Assembly: GCA_021806615.1 (NCBI GenBank)
Contig: JAJZRB010000008.1
Span: 1-34,629, forward strand
DNA length: 34,629 nucleotides
Direction: 5' to 3'
Source of the DNA: a bacterium
Lineage (GTDB): Bacteria; Patescibacteriota; Patescibacteriia; Patescibacteriales; UBA12465
The stretch's first letter is position 1. Every line of letters starts with the position of its first letter. Position numbers and translations under genes: made by a program. Positions 1 to 8,520 of this stretch are shown here, in pieces. The notes under the pieces were generated by a model that did no database searches, was not told the DNA's origin, and saw only the letters and a program-made list of their open reading frames with translations.

Positions 1-885
1 CAAGAACAATTCGGACAAAACGCTAAGATCGTCCAGAACATAACCTCGCAATCCGCTAAATTGATTGCTGATGTCACGGAAAAATTGACTAAATTAGACG
101 AGACTAATAAGCAGGTAGTCAATTTTTCCGCCCAATTACAAAATTTGCAGGATATTTTAAAGAATCCTAAACAGCGGGGCATCTTAGGCGAGTATTTCTT
201 AGAAGAAACCCTTAAAAATGTTTTGCCGCCTAATTCCTACCAGATGCAGTATCCTTTTAAAGATGGCACTATCGTCGATGCCGTGGTTTTTGTGAAAGAC
301 AAGATCATCCCTGTCGACGCTAAGTTCTCCCTAGAGACTTATGAGAAGATTCTTAATACTAGCGATGCGGAAATTCGCGCCAAATTGGAACAGCAATTTA
401 AACAAGATTTAAAAAATAGAATCGATGAAACGGCCAAATATGTTAAACCGAGCGAAAAAACCATGGAGTTCGCTTTTATGTTTATTCCTTCGGAAGCGAT
501 TTATTACGATTTATTAGTCAATAAAGTCGGAGCAGTCAAGGTCAATACGCGGGATCTTATCGAGTATGCTTTTCGCGATAAGAAAGTGATTATTGTTTCC
601 CCGACTTCGTTTCTGGCTTATCTGCAGACGGTCTTGCAAGGATTAAAAGCCATGCAGATAGAAGAGAAGGCTAAAGAGATCAGGGCGAATATTGAAAAAT
701 TACAACGGCATATCGGAAGCTATGATGAATTCATGAAAAAGTTGGGCGTTTCCATGTCCACGACAGTCAACCATTATAATAATGCCTATGCCGAGTTTAA
801 AAAGATAGATAAGGATGTGACTAAGATCACCGGGCAAGAAGCACAAATTGAGATTTTAAAAATCGAGCGGCCTAAAGAGGGCTAG
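1..885 (+). CDS. rmuC: DNA recombination protein RmuC, 3' part (5' end outside window)
   Basis: RmuC-family proteins carry a restriction-endonuclease-like core and are thought to limit DNA rearrangement between short inverted repeats; the biochemical activity is not well defined. The frame is open from base 1 and the gene is cut by the window edge, so no start can be assigned. The visible ~294 residues hold the family core: GILGEYFLEETLKNVLP (the usual G-x-x-GE...LE block), then DGTIVDAVVF and IIPVDAKFSLETY, which match the D...(V)D(S/A)K nuclease-like pattern. An alpha-helical, coiled-coil-like tail (EEKAKEIRANIEKLQRHI) follows, as is usual for RmuC. It stops with TAG at 883-885, 10 nt before the next gene on the same strand, so the two are probably co-transcribed. 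The family call is secure; the length of the missing N-terminal part is unknown. Confidence 0.9.
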   Translation, partial: QEQFGQNAKIVQNITSQSAKLIADVTEKLTKLDETNKQVVNFSAQLQNLQDILKNPKQRGILGEYFLEETLKNVLPPNSYQMQYPFKDGTIVDAVVFVKDKIIPVDAKFSLETYEKILNTSDAEIRAKLEQQFKQDLKNRIDETAKYVKPSEKTMEFAFMFIPSEAIYYDLLVNKVGAVKVNTRDLIEYAFRDKKVIIVSPTSFLAYLQTVLQGLKAMQIEEKAKEIRANIEKLQRHIGSYDEFMKKLGVSMSTTVNHYNNAYAEFKKIDKDVTKITGQEAQIEILKIERPKEG

Positions 886-895
886 ACTGTAAGAT

Positions 896-1807
896 ATGGC
901 AGATGACCTGTTTTCATCAAATACTTCGCTCCAGATAGCAATCATTAAGATAATTGCTTTCTTTGATTTATTTGAATATCCGCTTACGGCCTATGAGATT
1001 TGGAATAATTTAGATAGAAAATCGTCCTTTAATGACGTCGTGGCTATCTTGGAATCAGGGAGCGGATCGATCTCTTATAAGCAAGGTTTCTATTTTTTGC
1101 CCCAGCGGGAAGATATAATCAATACCCGCCGGAAACGCTATAACTATGCTTATCGTAAAATTAAGATTGCCCGTCGCTTCGCGGAATTATTCGGCTATTG
1201 TCCGTGGGTCAAAGCCGTGGCCGTCGCTAATTCATTGGGGCAGCATAATTTACGAGATGGGAGCGACATTGATTTTTTTATCATCACGTCATCAGAGCGT
1301 ATCTGGTTAAGCCGTTTGTACTGCACCGGTTTAGCCAAGATCCTTAATAGTCGCCCGACCGCTGAGTTCAAAAAAGATAAGGTTTGTCTAAGTTTTTATG
1401 TTTCCATGGCACATTTGGATATCAGTGATCTGCGTTTAACGGGCGGAGATCCTTACTTTGATTATTGGCGCCGCAACTTGATTGTGTTGTATAATAAAGA
1501 CAGGACTTACGAACATTTTTTATCTGCTAACGGCCTGGCTAATGACGTCACTTATTTTCCGCCGGCAAGCTTTCAATCGCCGTCAGCTGGTAATCGGGCG
1601 CCAGGAAAAATAATGAAGCGTCTGGAAGATTTGGCGAAGAAAATCCAACTTAATATAATGCCGCCAGCTCTCACGGCCGCCATGAATAATTCTGATGGCG
1701 TCGTAATCAATGATGCGGTTCTAAAATTATATCAGGGCGACCGTCGCCGTGAATACGCCGAAAAATATGGACAAAAAATTAATGAAATTTTTGAAAAAAA
1801 CCGTTGA
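896..1807 (+). CDS. Nucleotidyltransferase-like protein with N-terminal winged-helix-like region
   Basis: A 303-residue protein. Residues ~112-130 read NSLGQHNLRDGSDIDFFII, which resembles the active-site strand of the polymerase-beta/MNT nucleotidyltransferase fold (G/N-S-x-G...SDIDL), with D124 and D126 as the likely metal-binding pair. The first glycine of the usual GS motif is Asn here. Residues ~10-70 (IIKIIAFFDLFEYPLTAYEIW) look like a small helical, winged-helix-type region; the pairing with a nucleotidyltransferase is, from memory, recurrent in CPR genomes, but the substrate is unknown. ATG at 896 lies 10 nt after rmuC and has no SD. The end overlaps the next gene's start by 26 nt, pointing to translational coupling. 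That neighbour is an O-antigen ligase-like protein, so a role in surface polysaccharide work is possible but only a guess. A minimal antitoxin-like nucleotidyltransferase is an alternative, though this protein is longer. Confidence 0.65.
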   Translation: MADDLFSSNTSLQIAIIKIIAFFDLFEYPLTAYEIWNNLDRKSSFNDVVAILESGSGSISYKQGFYFLPQREDIINTRRKRYNYAYRKIKIARRFAELFGYCPWVKAVAVANSLGQHNLRDGSDIDFFIITSSERIWLSRLYCTGLAKILNSRPTAEFKKDKVCLSFYVSMAHLDISDLRLTGGDPYFDYWRRNLIVLYNKDRTYEHFLSANGLANDVTYFPPASFQSPSAGNRAPGKIMKRLEDLAKKIQLNIMPPALTAAMNNSDGVVINDAVLKLYQGDRRREYAEKYGQKINEIFEKNR

Positions 1808-3074
1808 ATGGTTTTTTTACCTATTTGTTTTCCTGCTACCCTGGCAGACCAAGCTCATCCTGCGCCCTAGCGCCAGTAATTTTCAAGAGATTTCCTTATA
1901 TGTCAGCCATCTTTTGTTATTTTTTATTTTGATTATATTTTTTGTCTATAAATTCCGGCGCCCGACCGATGATGAGCGCATCTCCGGCCTATGGCTGTCA
2001 CTTGCCGGAGTGGAAATAGGTGTATTAATCTCCTTCTTCTTTGCCGCCGACCAAGTCCTTGCTTTTTATTACTACGTTTTGCTGCTAGAAGGCGTCGGCT
2101 TATTTTATCTGTTGCGTGAAGCGACGACTAATTTCGGTTATGAAGAAGCCGGTCTCGACAAGATCAAGGTCTTTTACTATTTTTTCGCCAGCTTATTTTT
2201 GCAGGCCCTGCTTGGTATTTACCAGTTTTTAGAGCAGAGAGCGCCAGCCTGTAAATATTTAGGATTAGCGGCACATGACTCTGATTCTCTGGGCGTGTCG
2301 GTCATTGAAGCCGCGTCCGGCAGATGGTTGCGCGCCTACGGCGGCTTAGACCATCCCAATATCTTCGGCGGAGTTTTGGCTCTATCTCTGATTGTCGTCG
2401 GTTATTTATTGGCTCGGAAGAAGATGATTCGGTCCAAGCGGGAAGCCATAGAGTCTCTTTTGCTGTTCATTTTTTATTTTGTGTCCTTATTTGCTTTATT
2501 TTTTACTTTTTCTCGGTCAGCCTGGCTCGCTCTTGGCGTCGGGTTAACCGTCCTTCTATTCGGTTTAATTTTAAAGAAAGACCGTTGGGTTTTGGGGCGT
2601 TTTATTGCTTTGATTTTCTTTTCTGCCGTCATGGTCCTGATTGTGGCGTATCCATATCGAGATTTATTGCAGGTTAGAATCTACGGCGGGACGCGCTTAG
2701 AGGATAAATCAGTAACAGAAAGAGAAGAATATATCGGGCAAGCCGAAAGCTTGATCAGCCGCAATTGGATTTTCGGCGTCGGAGTCGGAGCCGGAAATTA
2801 TACCATGGCTATTAAAGATTTGGATCTAGTTAAAAAAGAACACTGGGCTTATCAGCCGGTCCATAATGTTTTTTTATTGCTTTGGGCTGAAACGGGGATA
2901 TTTTCCGTCCTATGCTTCGTAGCCTTTATCTTTTTCTTGATTAAAAAAAACCGTCGAGAAGTTTTTTCATTGGCGGTCATGGCAGCTCTTCTAGTCTTGA
3001 TGTTGCTTGATCACTGGCTGTTTAGCCTGCCTTTCGGCATCATTTTCTTATTCTTTATTCTCGGCTTGCTTTGA
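1782..3074 (+). CDS. O-antigen ligase/polymerase-like multispanning membrane protein (Wzy_C family)
   Basis: About 430 residues, mostly hydrophobic, with roughly ten predicted membrane segments (for example FFYLFVFLLPW at the N-terminus and FSVLCFVAFIFFLI near the C-terminus). Family signs are YGGLDHPNIFGGVLALSL mid-protein, FSRSAWLALGVG, and, after a soluble loop containing RLEDKSVTEREEY and GVGVGAGNY, the conserved H-N-x-F-L-x-x-x-x-E-T-G segment with His at about residue 361. The WaaL/Wzy_C family joins or polymerises glycans on undecaprenyl carriers at the outer face of the cytoplasmic membrane. I chose ATG at 1782 (MKFLKKTVEWFFYLF) because it begins just before the first helix; GTG at 1749 and ATG at 1767 are possible longer starts. 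It overlaps the upstream gene by 26 nt and, convergently, the end of the small minus-strand gene by 64 nt. The acceptor could be a polysaccharide or a glycoprotein. Confidence 0.8.
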   Translation: MKFLKKTVEWFFYLFVFLLPWQTKLILRPSASNFQEISLYVSHLLLFFILIIFFVYKFRRPTDDERISGLWLSLAGVEIGVLISFFFAADQVLAFYYYVLLLEGVGLFYLLREATTNFGYEEAGLDKIKVFYYFFASLFLQALLGIYQFLEQRAPACKYLGLAAHDSDSLGVSVIEAASGRWLRAYGGLDHPNIFGGVLALSLIVVGYLLARKKMIRSKREAIESLLLFIFYFVSLFALFFTFSRSAWLALGVGLTVLLFGLILKKDRWVLGRFIALIFFSAVMVLIVAYPYRDLLQVRIYGGTRLEDKSVTEREEYIGQAESLISRNWIFGVGVGAGNYTMAIKDLDLVKKEHWAYQPVHNVFLLLWAETGIFSVLCFVAFIFFLIKKNRREVFSLAVMAALLVLMLLDHWLFSLPFGIIFLFFILGLL

Positions 3075-3310
3075 GATTTAGGCTCTATTCGGTAATTGGT
3101 TTGCAGGAAAGCTAAGTCATTTTCTAAATTCTTCAAGGTTTTTTTAAAGGCAGCCGATTGAAAACGGGTGTCTTTTTTGATATTTTCTCTCAAAAGTCTC
3201 AAAATCGTAGCTATGGTGCCGAAATAGTCTCCGCTCTCAATATGAAATTTAACGCCCGCTTCGTCTCGTATTAACCAAAAAGTTGGAGTAATCCGGTATT
3301 TTCCCGCCAT
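3011..3310 (-). CDS. Small conserved-looking protein of unknown function, downstream of radC
   Basis: A 99-residue protein that I do not recognise. The first ~70 residues look like a folded domain (TPTFWLIRDEAGVKFHIESG followed by GTIATILRLLREN), the middle is helical (KKTLKNLENDLAFLQ), and the tail is short, basic and low in complexity (KSQSKPRIKNKKMMPKGR). There is no signal peptide or membrane segment. ATG at 3310 is 5 nt downstream of the radC stop on the same strand, so it is very likely the second gene of a radC operon. No SD precedes it. Its last 64 nt overlap the convergent 3' end of the O-antigen ligase-like gene. The tight spacing and ordinary amino-acid composition favour a real gene, but nothing seen here assigns a function. 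Confidence 0.6.
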   Translation of the reverse strand: MAGKYRITPTFWLIRDEAGVKFHIESGDYFGTIATILRLLRENIKKDTRFQSAAFKKTLKNLENDLAFLQTNYRIEPKSQSKPRIKNKKMMPKGRLNSQ

Positions 3311-3315
3311 ACAGT

Positions 3316-4032
3316 TTAGATAATGCTTGAGAATTTGCCCTTGCCGATGATAAGATGGTCCAGGACCTCAATTCCTAGAATGTTCCCCGCCTCCAGCAAT
3401 TTATTGGTTATTTCAACATCGGCTTGGCTAGCTCTTAAAATTCCGGAAGGATGATTGTGAGCGATGATTATGGCGGCGGCTGAATATTCTAAGGCCGGCC
3501 GGAAGACTTCGCGCGGCTGGACGAGCGACGCGTCTAGAGTGCCCAGAGAAATGACTTCATCATGGATCAATTGGTAATGCGTATTGAGGTAAAGGCCGCG
3601 GAATTGTTCCTTATTCAGATTATTCATATCTTTTAGGTAATTAAAAGCTTGCGCGGCCGTCCTGATGGCAATAGATCCTCCAGGTTTTTTTTGATAAAAA
3701 CGGCGGCCTAATTCAAAACAGGCCACTATCTGGCAGGCTTTAGCTATCGGGATATTTAAATCTTTTTCAATGATGAGGGGATCTTTCTGATAAACGATGC
3801 CTTTCTCTCCATATTCCCGCAACAAGCGGCTGGACATGGAGAATACTTCTTCTTTTTTCGTACCGACGCCCAAGACGACGGATAATAATTCGGCTGAACT
3901 GAGCGACCCCGCGCCCTCCTTAATCATTTTTTCTCGCGGTTTTTCTTCGTCCGGCAGATCTTTTACCCGCATAATCTTATATTGCCGCCCGTGGTTTAAA
4001 ATCAAGTCATGGTCGCGTATTTTATATGGCAT
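3316..4032 (-). CDS. radC: RadC-family JAB1/MPN+ domain protein
   Basis: A 238-residue RadC-like protein. The N-terminal part carries VKDLPDEEKPREKMIKEG and LSSAELLSVVLGVGTKKEEV, matching the family helix-hairpin-like region. The C-terminal JAB/MPN+ metalloprotease-type domain has GTLDASLVQPREVFRPAL, then HNHPSG followed eight residues after H by the metal-ligand Asp in ASQAD, and ends DHLIIGKGKFSSII. The JAMM zinc motif (E...HxHPSG...D) therefore appears intact. RadC was named for a repair phenotype, but its actual role is unclear; the fold suggests an isopeptidase- or nuclease-like enzyme. The C-terminus is a few residues shorter than usual. ATG at 4032 is chosen; a later Met (before RVKDLP) would remove ~20 residues not typical of the family. 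A TATAAT box sits 10 nt upstream. It leads an operon with the 99-aa gene and is divergent from the M16 protease. Confidence 0.9.
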   Translation of the reverse strand: MPYKIRDHDLILNHGRQYKIMRVKDLPDEEKPREKMIKEGAGSLSSAELLSVVLGVGTKKEEVFSMSSRLLREYGEKGIVYQKDPLIIEKDLNIPIAKACQIVACFELGRRFYQKKPGGSIAIRTAAQAFNYLKDMNNLNKEQFRGLYLNTHYQLIHDEVISLGTLDASLVQPREVFRPALEYSAAAIIIAHNHPSGILRASQADVEITNKLLEAGNILGIEVLDHLIIGKGKFSSII

Positions 4033-4042
4033 AATGTTAGAA

Positions 4043-4048
4043 ATTATA
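4043..4048 (-). promoter_or_regulatory. -10 box of radC promoter
   Basis: A perfect TATAAT on the minus strand ends 10 nt before the radC ATG, which puts the expected transcription start about 3-4 nt upstream of the start codon. No convincing -35 hexamer is seen 16-18 nt upstream (only a poor match). The same 10-nt distance occurs at lepB and hisS. The intergenic stretch 4033-4143 is AT-rich and must also hold the start signals of the divergent M16 gene, for which I found no clear box. Confidence 0.45.
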
Positions 4049-4143
4049 TAAGGTTGATCGATTCGTGCTTACTTTAAATTATATCAAAGATGTGATAAAT
4101 TTAAAACACGATAATTAGGTTTAATTAAGTAAATGTTTAAAAT

Positions 4144-5409
4144 ATGAATAAATATAAAGTTGATATCCTGTCAAACAAGATACCTTTAATTACCGTTCCC
4201 ATAAAAGGAGCGCCGACGGCTACCGCCTTGATAGTCATTAAGACGGGCTCCAAATATGAGGGCCGCCGTACTAACGGTTTATCTCACTTTTTGGAACATA
4301 TGTTTTTTAAAGGTACGACCCGTCGTCCTAATACTTTATCTCTTTCTAGCGAATTAGATTCTTTGGGCGGTGAGTATAATGCCTTTACCAGCAAAGAGTT
4401 CACAGGTTACTGGGTCAAAGTAGCCGCCCCTAAGATAAGGGCTGCCTTGGATATCGTCGGTGATATGTTGCTTAATTCTCTTTTTGACGAGGCGGAAATT
4501 GAAAGGGAGAAAGGAGTGATTATCGAAGAATTAAACATGTACGAAGATAATCCGCTAATGCACGTCGAGGATGTTTTTGAATCTTGCTTATATGGCGATA
4601 CGCCGGCGGGCTGGGAGACTATAGGTACGAAAGAAAACATCCGCCGTTTCAGGCGGCAAGATTTTATCAGATATTTCCGTTCTCAATATGGTGCCAGAAG
4701 CGCTTACGTAGTGCTAGCCGGAGGCATAAAAGAAAAAGATAAAAGAGCCGCGATGCAGATTCTTGCCAATTTTCCGATTAATGACTGGCATCATAAATTG
4801 GCAGTTAAAGAGAAACAGAGTGCGCCTCGCATCAAAGTCGCTGTTAAGAAAATAGATCAGGTGAATCTATCCTTAGGCGTAAGAGCCTGCCCGATTGATC
4901 ACGCGGAAGAATTCAAAATCAGGCTCCTGGCTATTATTTTGGGAGGTTCTATGAGTTCGCGCTTATTCATCAATCTGCGGGAAAGAAACGGCTTGGCTTA
5001 TTATGTACGGACCTTAACAGAGTTTTATTCCGATTCAGGCTATTTGACGACGCAAGCCGGCGTGCCAATTGTCAAAGCTGAGGCGGCAATTAAAATCATC
5101 TTAGCGGAGTATAAAAGATTAACTACGGAATTGGTCAGCGCCGCAGAGCTGAGAAGAGCTAAAGATTTATTGCAGGGTAAATCGCTTTTGCAGCTGGAGG
5201 CCACAGACAACTTAGCGAATTGGTATGCCCGTCAGGCCATTTTACGTAAGAAAATCATGACTCCGGCCGAGTTTTTGCGACAAATAAAAAAAATTACCGC
5301 CGCTGACTTAAAAGATACAGCCCAGAAAATATTTATTAATCGTGGTCTGAATTTAGCTCTAATCGGCCGAGTCCAAGGAAAAAAATTTAAGAGAATTTTA
5401 AAGTTTTGA
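4144..5409 (+). CDS. M16-family zinc peptidase (insulinase/processing-peptidase-like)
   Basis: A 421-residue single-unit M16 peptidase. The inverted zinc motif HxxEH is present as HFLEH (H48, E51, H52), with the third ligand in VIIEELNMYEDNP (E129, 77 residues after H52), so the active site is complete. The second, inactive-type half contains RLFINLRERNGLAYYV, the usual substrate-binding R/Y region. Bacterial members are often paired as active and inactive subunits or act as homodimers on short peptides; no second M16 gene is adjacent. There is no signal peptide, so it is expected in the cytoplasm. ATG at 4144 has no SD. The TGA stop at 5407-5409 lies 6 nt before the UvrD-like gene, so the two are co-transcribed. 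The family call is firm; the physiological substrate is unknown. Confidence 0.9.
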   Translation: MNKYKVDILSNKIPLITVPIKGAPTATALIVIKTGSKYEGRRTNGLSHFLEHMFFKGTTRRPNTLSLSSELDSLGGEYNAFTSKEFTGYWVKVAAPKIRAALDIVGDMLLNSLFDEAEIEREKGVIIEELNMYEDNPLMHVEDVFESCLYGDTPAGWETIGTKENIRRFRRQDFIRYFRSQYGARSAYVVLAGGIKEKDKRAAMQILANFPINDWHHKLAVKEKQSAPRIKVAVKKIDQVNLSLGVRACPIDHAEEFKIRLLAIILGGSMSSRLFINLRERNGLAYYVRTLTEFYSDSGYLTTQAGVPIVKAEAAIKIILAEYKRLTTELVSAAELRRAKDLLQGKSLLQLEATDNLANWYARQAILRKKIMTPAEFLRQIKKITAADLKDTAQKIFINRGLNLALIGRVQGKKFKRILKF

Positions 5410-5415
5410 TATCGC

Positions 5416-8400
5416 ATGTTAGACCTAACGAATTTAAATGAAGCCCAAAAATCAGCCGTTACCCATGAAAACGGGCCTCTTTTGATCGTCGCCGGAGCCG
5501 GAACAGGGAAAACGACAGTCCTTATCAGTCGTTTAGCCTATCTTATCCTGGATAAGCAGGTAAAAACCGATGAGATTCTGCTATTGACATTTACGGAGAA
5601 AGCCGCGGGCGAGATGGAAGCGCGCGCCGACAAGATACTTCCTTATGGTTATGTCGATTTGTGGATCAATACCTTCCACGGTTTCAGCGAACGCATCCTA
5701 AGGGAATTCGCCTTGGACATAGGCCTAAGCGCGAGCTTTAAAGTATTAAACGAAACCGACCAATGGGTCTTGATCAAAAAGAATCTGGCCAAGTTCAACC
5801 TAGATTATTATCGCCCCCTCGGTAATCCAACGAAATTCATTTCCGAGCTGTTGCGCCACTTCTCCCGCTTAAAAGACGAAAATATCTCCTCGGCCGAGTA
5901 TTTGAAATATGCTGAAGAATTAGAGTCAGACCAAGATGAACGGCTGAGTGGCAAAAGAATGAGCCGGAAAGCTAGCGCCCGTCCGTCGCTTAAAAAACCA
6001 AGAGATAAAGCGGCGCCGACGGATGACGATGAAGGCGAAACGCTGGAGATCGGACGCATCAAGGAGTTGGCTGAAGCCTACCATACTTATAATGATCTGC
6101 TGCTAGCCAATAATTATTTAGATTTTGGAGATCTGATCACTTATACTTTGAAGCTGTTCCACGATCGGCCGAATATTTTGAAATTCTATCGTGCCAAATT
6201 CAAATATATTATGGTTGATGAATTCCAAGATACGAATTGGGCTCAGTATGAGCTGATTAGAATATTATCCGCTCCCCGTAATAACCTGGCAGTAGTCGGT
6301 GACGACGATCAGGCTATCTACAAGTTTCGCGGCGCTTCGCTATCTAACATCATGCAGTTTAAAGACGATTATAAGCAGGCGCTGGAAATCGTATTGACGG
6401 AAAATTATCGTTCTCGCCAAGAAATCTTAAACCATGCCTATAAGTTCATCCAACACAATAATCCTAATCGCTTGGAAGCAAAATTAAATATTGATAAAGC
6501 GCTTATTTCCAAGACCGCCCAAGTCAGCCGATCATCTTCGGAACCGGCTGTCCGATTTTTCAATTTTGAATCGTCCGGAGAAGAGCTGTCTTTCGTGGTT
6601 CGAAAAATCATTGAGTTGCACGATAATCAAGAACTGGGGGCCGATTGGTCAGATTTTGCAATTTTAGTCAGAGCGAATGACACCGCCGATGCTTATGTCA
6701 AGGAATTAAGCCGTCAAGATATTCCCCAACAATTCATGTCTTGGCGCGGTCTCTATTATAAACCGCTGATCTTAGATATCCTGGCCTATTTCCGCCTGTT
6801 GGATAATTATCATGAATCGTCAGCTTTATTCCGTGTCGTAAATATGGATGTCTTCAAAGTCAGCCATTTAGATTTGGTAAATATTAATAAGATGGCAGCT
6901 CGGAAAGTCTGGTCTCTATATGAGGCGATGCAGAATGTGGACGCTATCCCAAGCGTTAGCGCCCCCAGCCTTAAGAATATCCATAAATTATTAGATTTAC
7001 TGGCCCGGCACTCTGCATTGGTTTCCAATTTAAGACCGACTAAGATATTCTTACATTTTGTCTATGACTCCGGCCTCTTAGCTGATTTGGACCGCGATCG
7101 GGATTTAGAGCTATTTTCTTATCTTAATCAGTTTTATCAGAAGATTAAAAAATTAGAAGAGGCTGAGCCGGACCTGCGTCTATCCGATTTTTTATCTGCT
7201 ATTAATTTAGAATTGGAGGCTGGCGAAACCGGCGCCCTGAAGCTGGATTTTTCCGATGATGATACGGTCAAAATAATGACCGTCCACGGGGCTAAAGGGC
7301 TGGAATTCAAATATGTTTTTCTAGTCAATTTGGTGGATAAGAAATTCCCGACGATCTCCCGAGCCGAGAAGATATCTATCCCCGATGCCCTAGTCAGGGA
7401 GAAAATGGCGACGTCCGCCAGCGATCGCTCCAGCGTCCATTTAGAAGAGGAGCGCCGCCTATTCTATGTAGCGCTGACTCGCGCTAAAGAAGCCTTATAT
7501 CTGACCGGATCGAAAGATTATGGCGGAGTGCGAGAGAAAAAACCGTCGCGTTTTATCGCCGAAATGGGTTTAGATAGCGAAGCCGTCCCCGATATTTCTC
7601 TGAGCGAGAAGAATGAATTCTTGCGCGACTTGCATTATTTGAATGCTCGCGAGCTGGCATCGAAGCTAGCCGTAGCTGAAGATAGCGGATATTCGCTTCC
7701 CGCGCAGTTTTCCTTTTCACAATTAGCGGCCTATTCTACCTGCCCGTTGCAATATAAATTCTCTTTTGTCTTGAAGGTGCCGGCCGCTACTGATAAGGCC
7801 TCTTTGATCTTTGGCCGAGTTTTGCATAACACTTTATATAATTTTTTATTACCATTGGTTGCTGAACATCGGAAAATACAGCGCGATTTATTCGCTGGCC
7901 TTGATGAGGCGAGCAGCGCCGAGAAAGAGACGGCCGATGCCCGGAGCCGGGTAATGAGCGAAAAAAGATTGCTGGATCTTTATGATGAATTTTGGCAGGC
8001 GGACGGCTATAAAAGCAAGGAAGAGAGAGAAACCTATCAAGCTAATGGCCGAGCGGCTTTAAAAAAATTCTGGCTTTCATATCAAGCTGAACCGCCGAGA
8101 GAAATATTATTTCTGGAGAAAAGATTCTCTTTTAAGCTCGGCGACGATACGATCAAGGGAACGATCGACCGAGTCGATAGATTAGCGGATGGCACTTTGG
8201 AGATTATTGACTATAAAACCGGTCGGGCTAAGACTAAATTGGAATTTAAGGATAAAAGACAGTTGATCTTGTATCAATTATTTTTAGAAGAATTTTTGTC
8301 TGAACGCGTTAGTGCCCTTAGCTTCTATTATTTAGAAAACGGTGAGAAGAGGAGCTTTACCAGCAGCGAAAAAGACTTGGCTAAACTCCGCCAGGAAGTC

Positions 8401-8505
8401 GGCGCGGAAATTGCCGCTATTAAAAAAAGGAATTTCGCTCCGACACCCTCGCCGCTTTGCGCCTTCTGCGATTTTAACTCCATTTGCGAGTTCCGGCAGG
8501 TTTAA
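5416..8505 (+). CDS. UvrD/PcrA-type SF1A helicase fused to a PD-(D/E)XK (RecB-family) nuclease with Fe-S cysteines
   Basis: A 1029-residue ATP-dependent 3'-5' DNA helicase-nuclease. Helicase motifs in order: Q-motif region LNEAQKSAV, Walker A AGAGTGKTT (26-34), TFTEKAAGEM, motif II VDEFQDT (267-273), GDDDQAIYKFRGA (295-307), ENYRS (329-333), MTVHGAKGLEF (from 621), VALTRAK (~684). The C-terminal nuclease shows CPLQYKF (C776), FGRVLHNTLY, DRVD (918-921), IIDYKTG (D932, K934) and QLILYQLFLEE. CAFCDFNSIC supplies C1015, C1018 and C1024, which with C776 match the four-Cys 4Fe-4S pattern of AddB-type nucleases. A charged, low-complexity insert lies at ~178-208. The architecture resembles AddA/AdnB-like recombination enzymes more than plain UvrD (~720 aa). 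It follows the M16 gene by 6 nt and precedes ruvB by 15 nt. Confidence 0.9.
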   Translation: MLDLTNLNEAQKSAVTHENGPLLIVAGAGTGKTTVLISRLAYLILDKQVKTDEILLLTFTEKAAGEMEARADKILPYGYVDLWINTFHGFSERILREFALDIGLSASFKVLNETDQWVLIKKNLAKFNLDYYRPLGNPTKFISELLRHFSRLKDENISSAEYLKYAEELESDQDERLSGKRMSRKASARPSLKKPRDKAAPTDDDEGETLEIGRIKELAEAYHTYNDLLLANNYLDFGDLITYTLKLFHDRPNILKFYRAKFKYIMVDEFQDTNWAQYELIRILSAPRNNLAVVGDDDQAIYKFRGASLSNIMQFKDDYKQALEIVLTENYRSRQEILNHAYKFIQHNNPNRLEAKLNIDKALISKTAQVSRSSSEPAVRFFNFESSGEELSFVVRKIIELHDNQELGADWSDFAILVRANDTADAYVKELSRQDIPQQFMSWRGLYYKPLILDILAYFRLLDNYHESSALFRVVNMDVFKVSHLDLVNINKMAARKVWSLYEAMQNVDAIPSVSAPSLKNIHKLLDLLARHSALVSNLRPTKIFLHFVYDSGLLADLDRDRDLELFSYLNQFYQKIKKLEEAEPDLRLSDFLSAINLELEAGETGALKLDFSDDDTVKIMTVHGAKGLEFKYVFLVNLVDKKFPTISRAEKISIPDALVREKMATSASDRSSVHLEEERRLFYVALTRAKEALYLTGSKDYGGVREKKPSRFIAEMGLDSEAVPDISLSEKNEFLRDLHYLNARELASKLAVAEDSGYSLPAQFSFSQLAAYSTCPLQYKFSFVLKVPAATDKASLIFGRVLHNTLYNFLLPLVAEHRKIQRDLFAGLDEASSAEKETADARSRVMSEKRLLDLYDEFWQADGYKSKEERETYQANGRAALKKFWLSYQAEPPREILFLEKRFSFKLGDDTIKGTIDRVDRLADGTLEIIDYKTGRAKTKLEFKDKRQLILYQLFLEEFLSERVSALSFYYLENGEKRSFTSSEKDLAKLRQEVGAEIAAIKKRNFAPTPSPLCAFCDFNSICEFRQV

Positions 8506-8513
8506 GATACAAT
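8484..8513 (+). promoter_or_regulatory. Putative promoter of ruvB
   Basis: TTGCGA (8484-8489) and TACAAT (8508-8513) are separated by 18 nt. Transcription would start around 8520, at or next to the ruvB ATG (8521). The -35 box lies inside the 3' end of the helicase-nuclease gene. Two moderately matching hexamers at proper spacing support this, but read-through from upstream is also likely. Confidence 0.35.
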
Positions 8514-8520
8514 TATATAT

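Noticed and set aside
896-1807. A minimal nucleotidyltransferase toxin-antitoxin pair
   Set aside because: The protein is 303 aa with a winged-helix-like start, and its neighbour is a polytopic O-antigen ligase-like protein, not a HEPN partner.
2324-2677. Open frame of ~117 codons inside the O-antigen ligase-like gene
   Set aside because: Arg/Phe/Cys-rich shadow; the overlapping frame has the family motifs and membrane segments.
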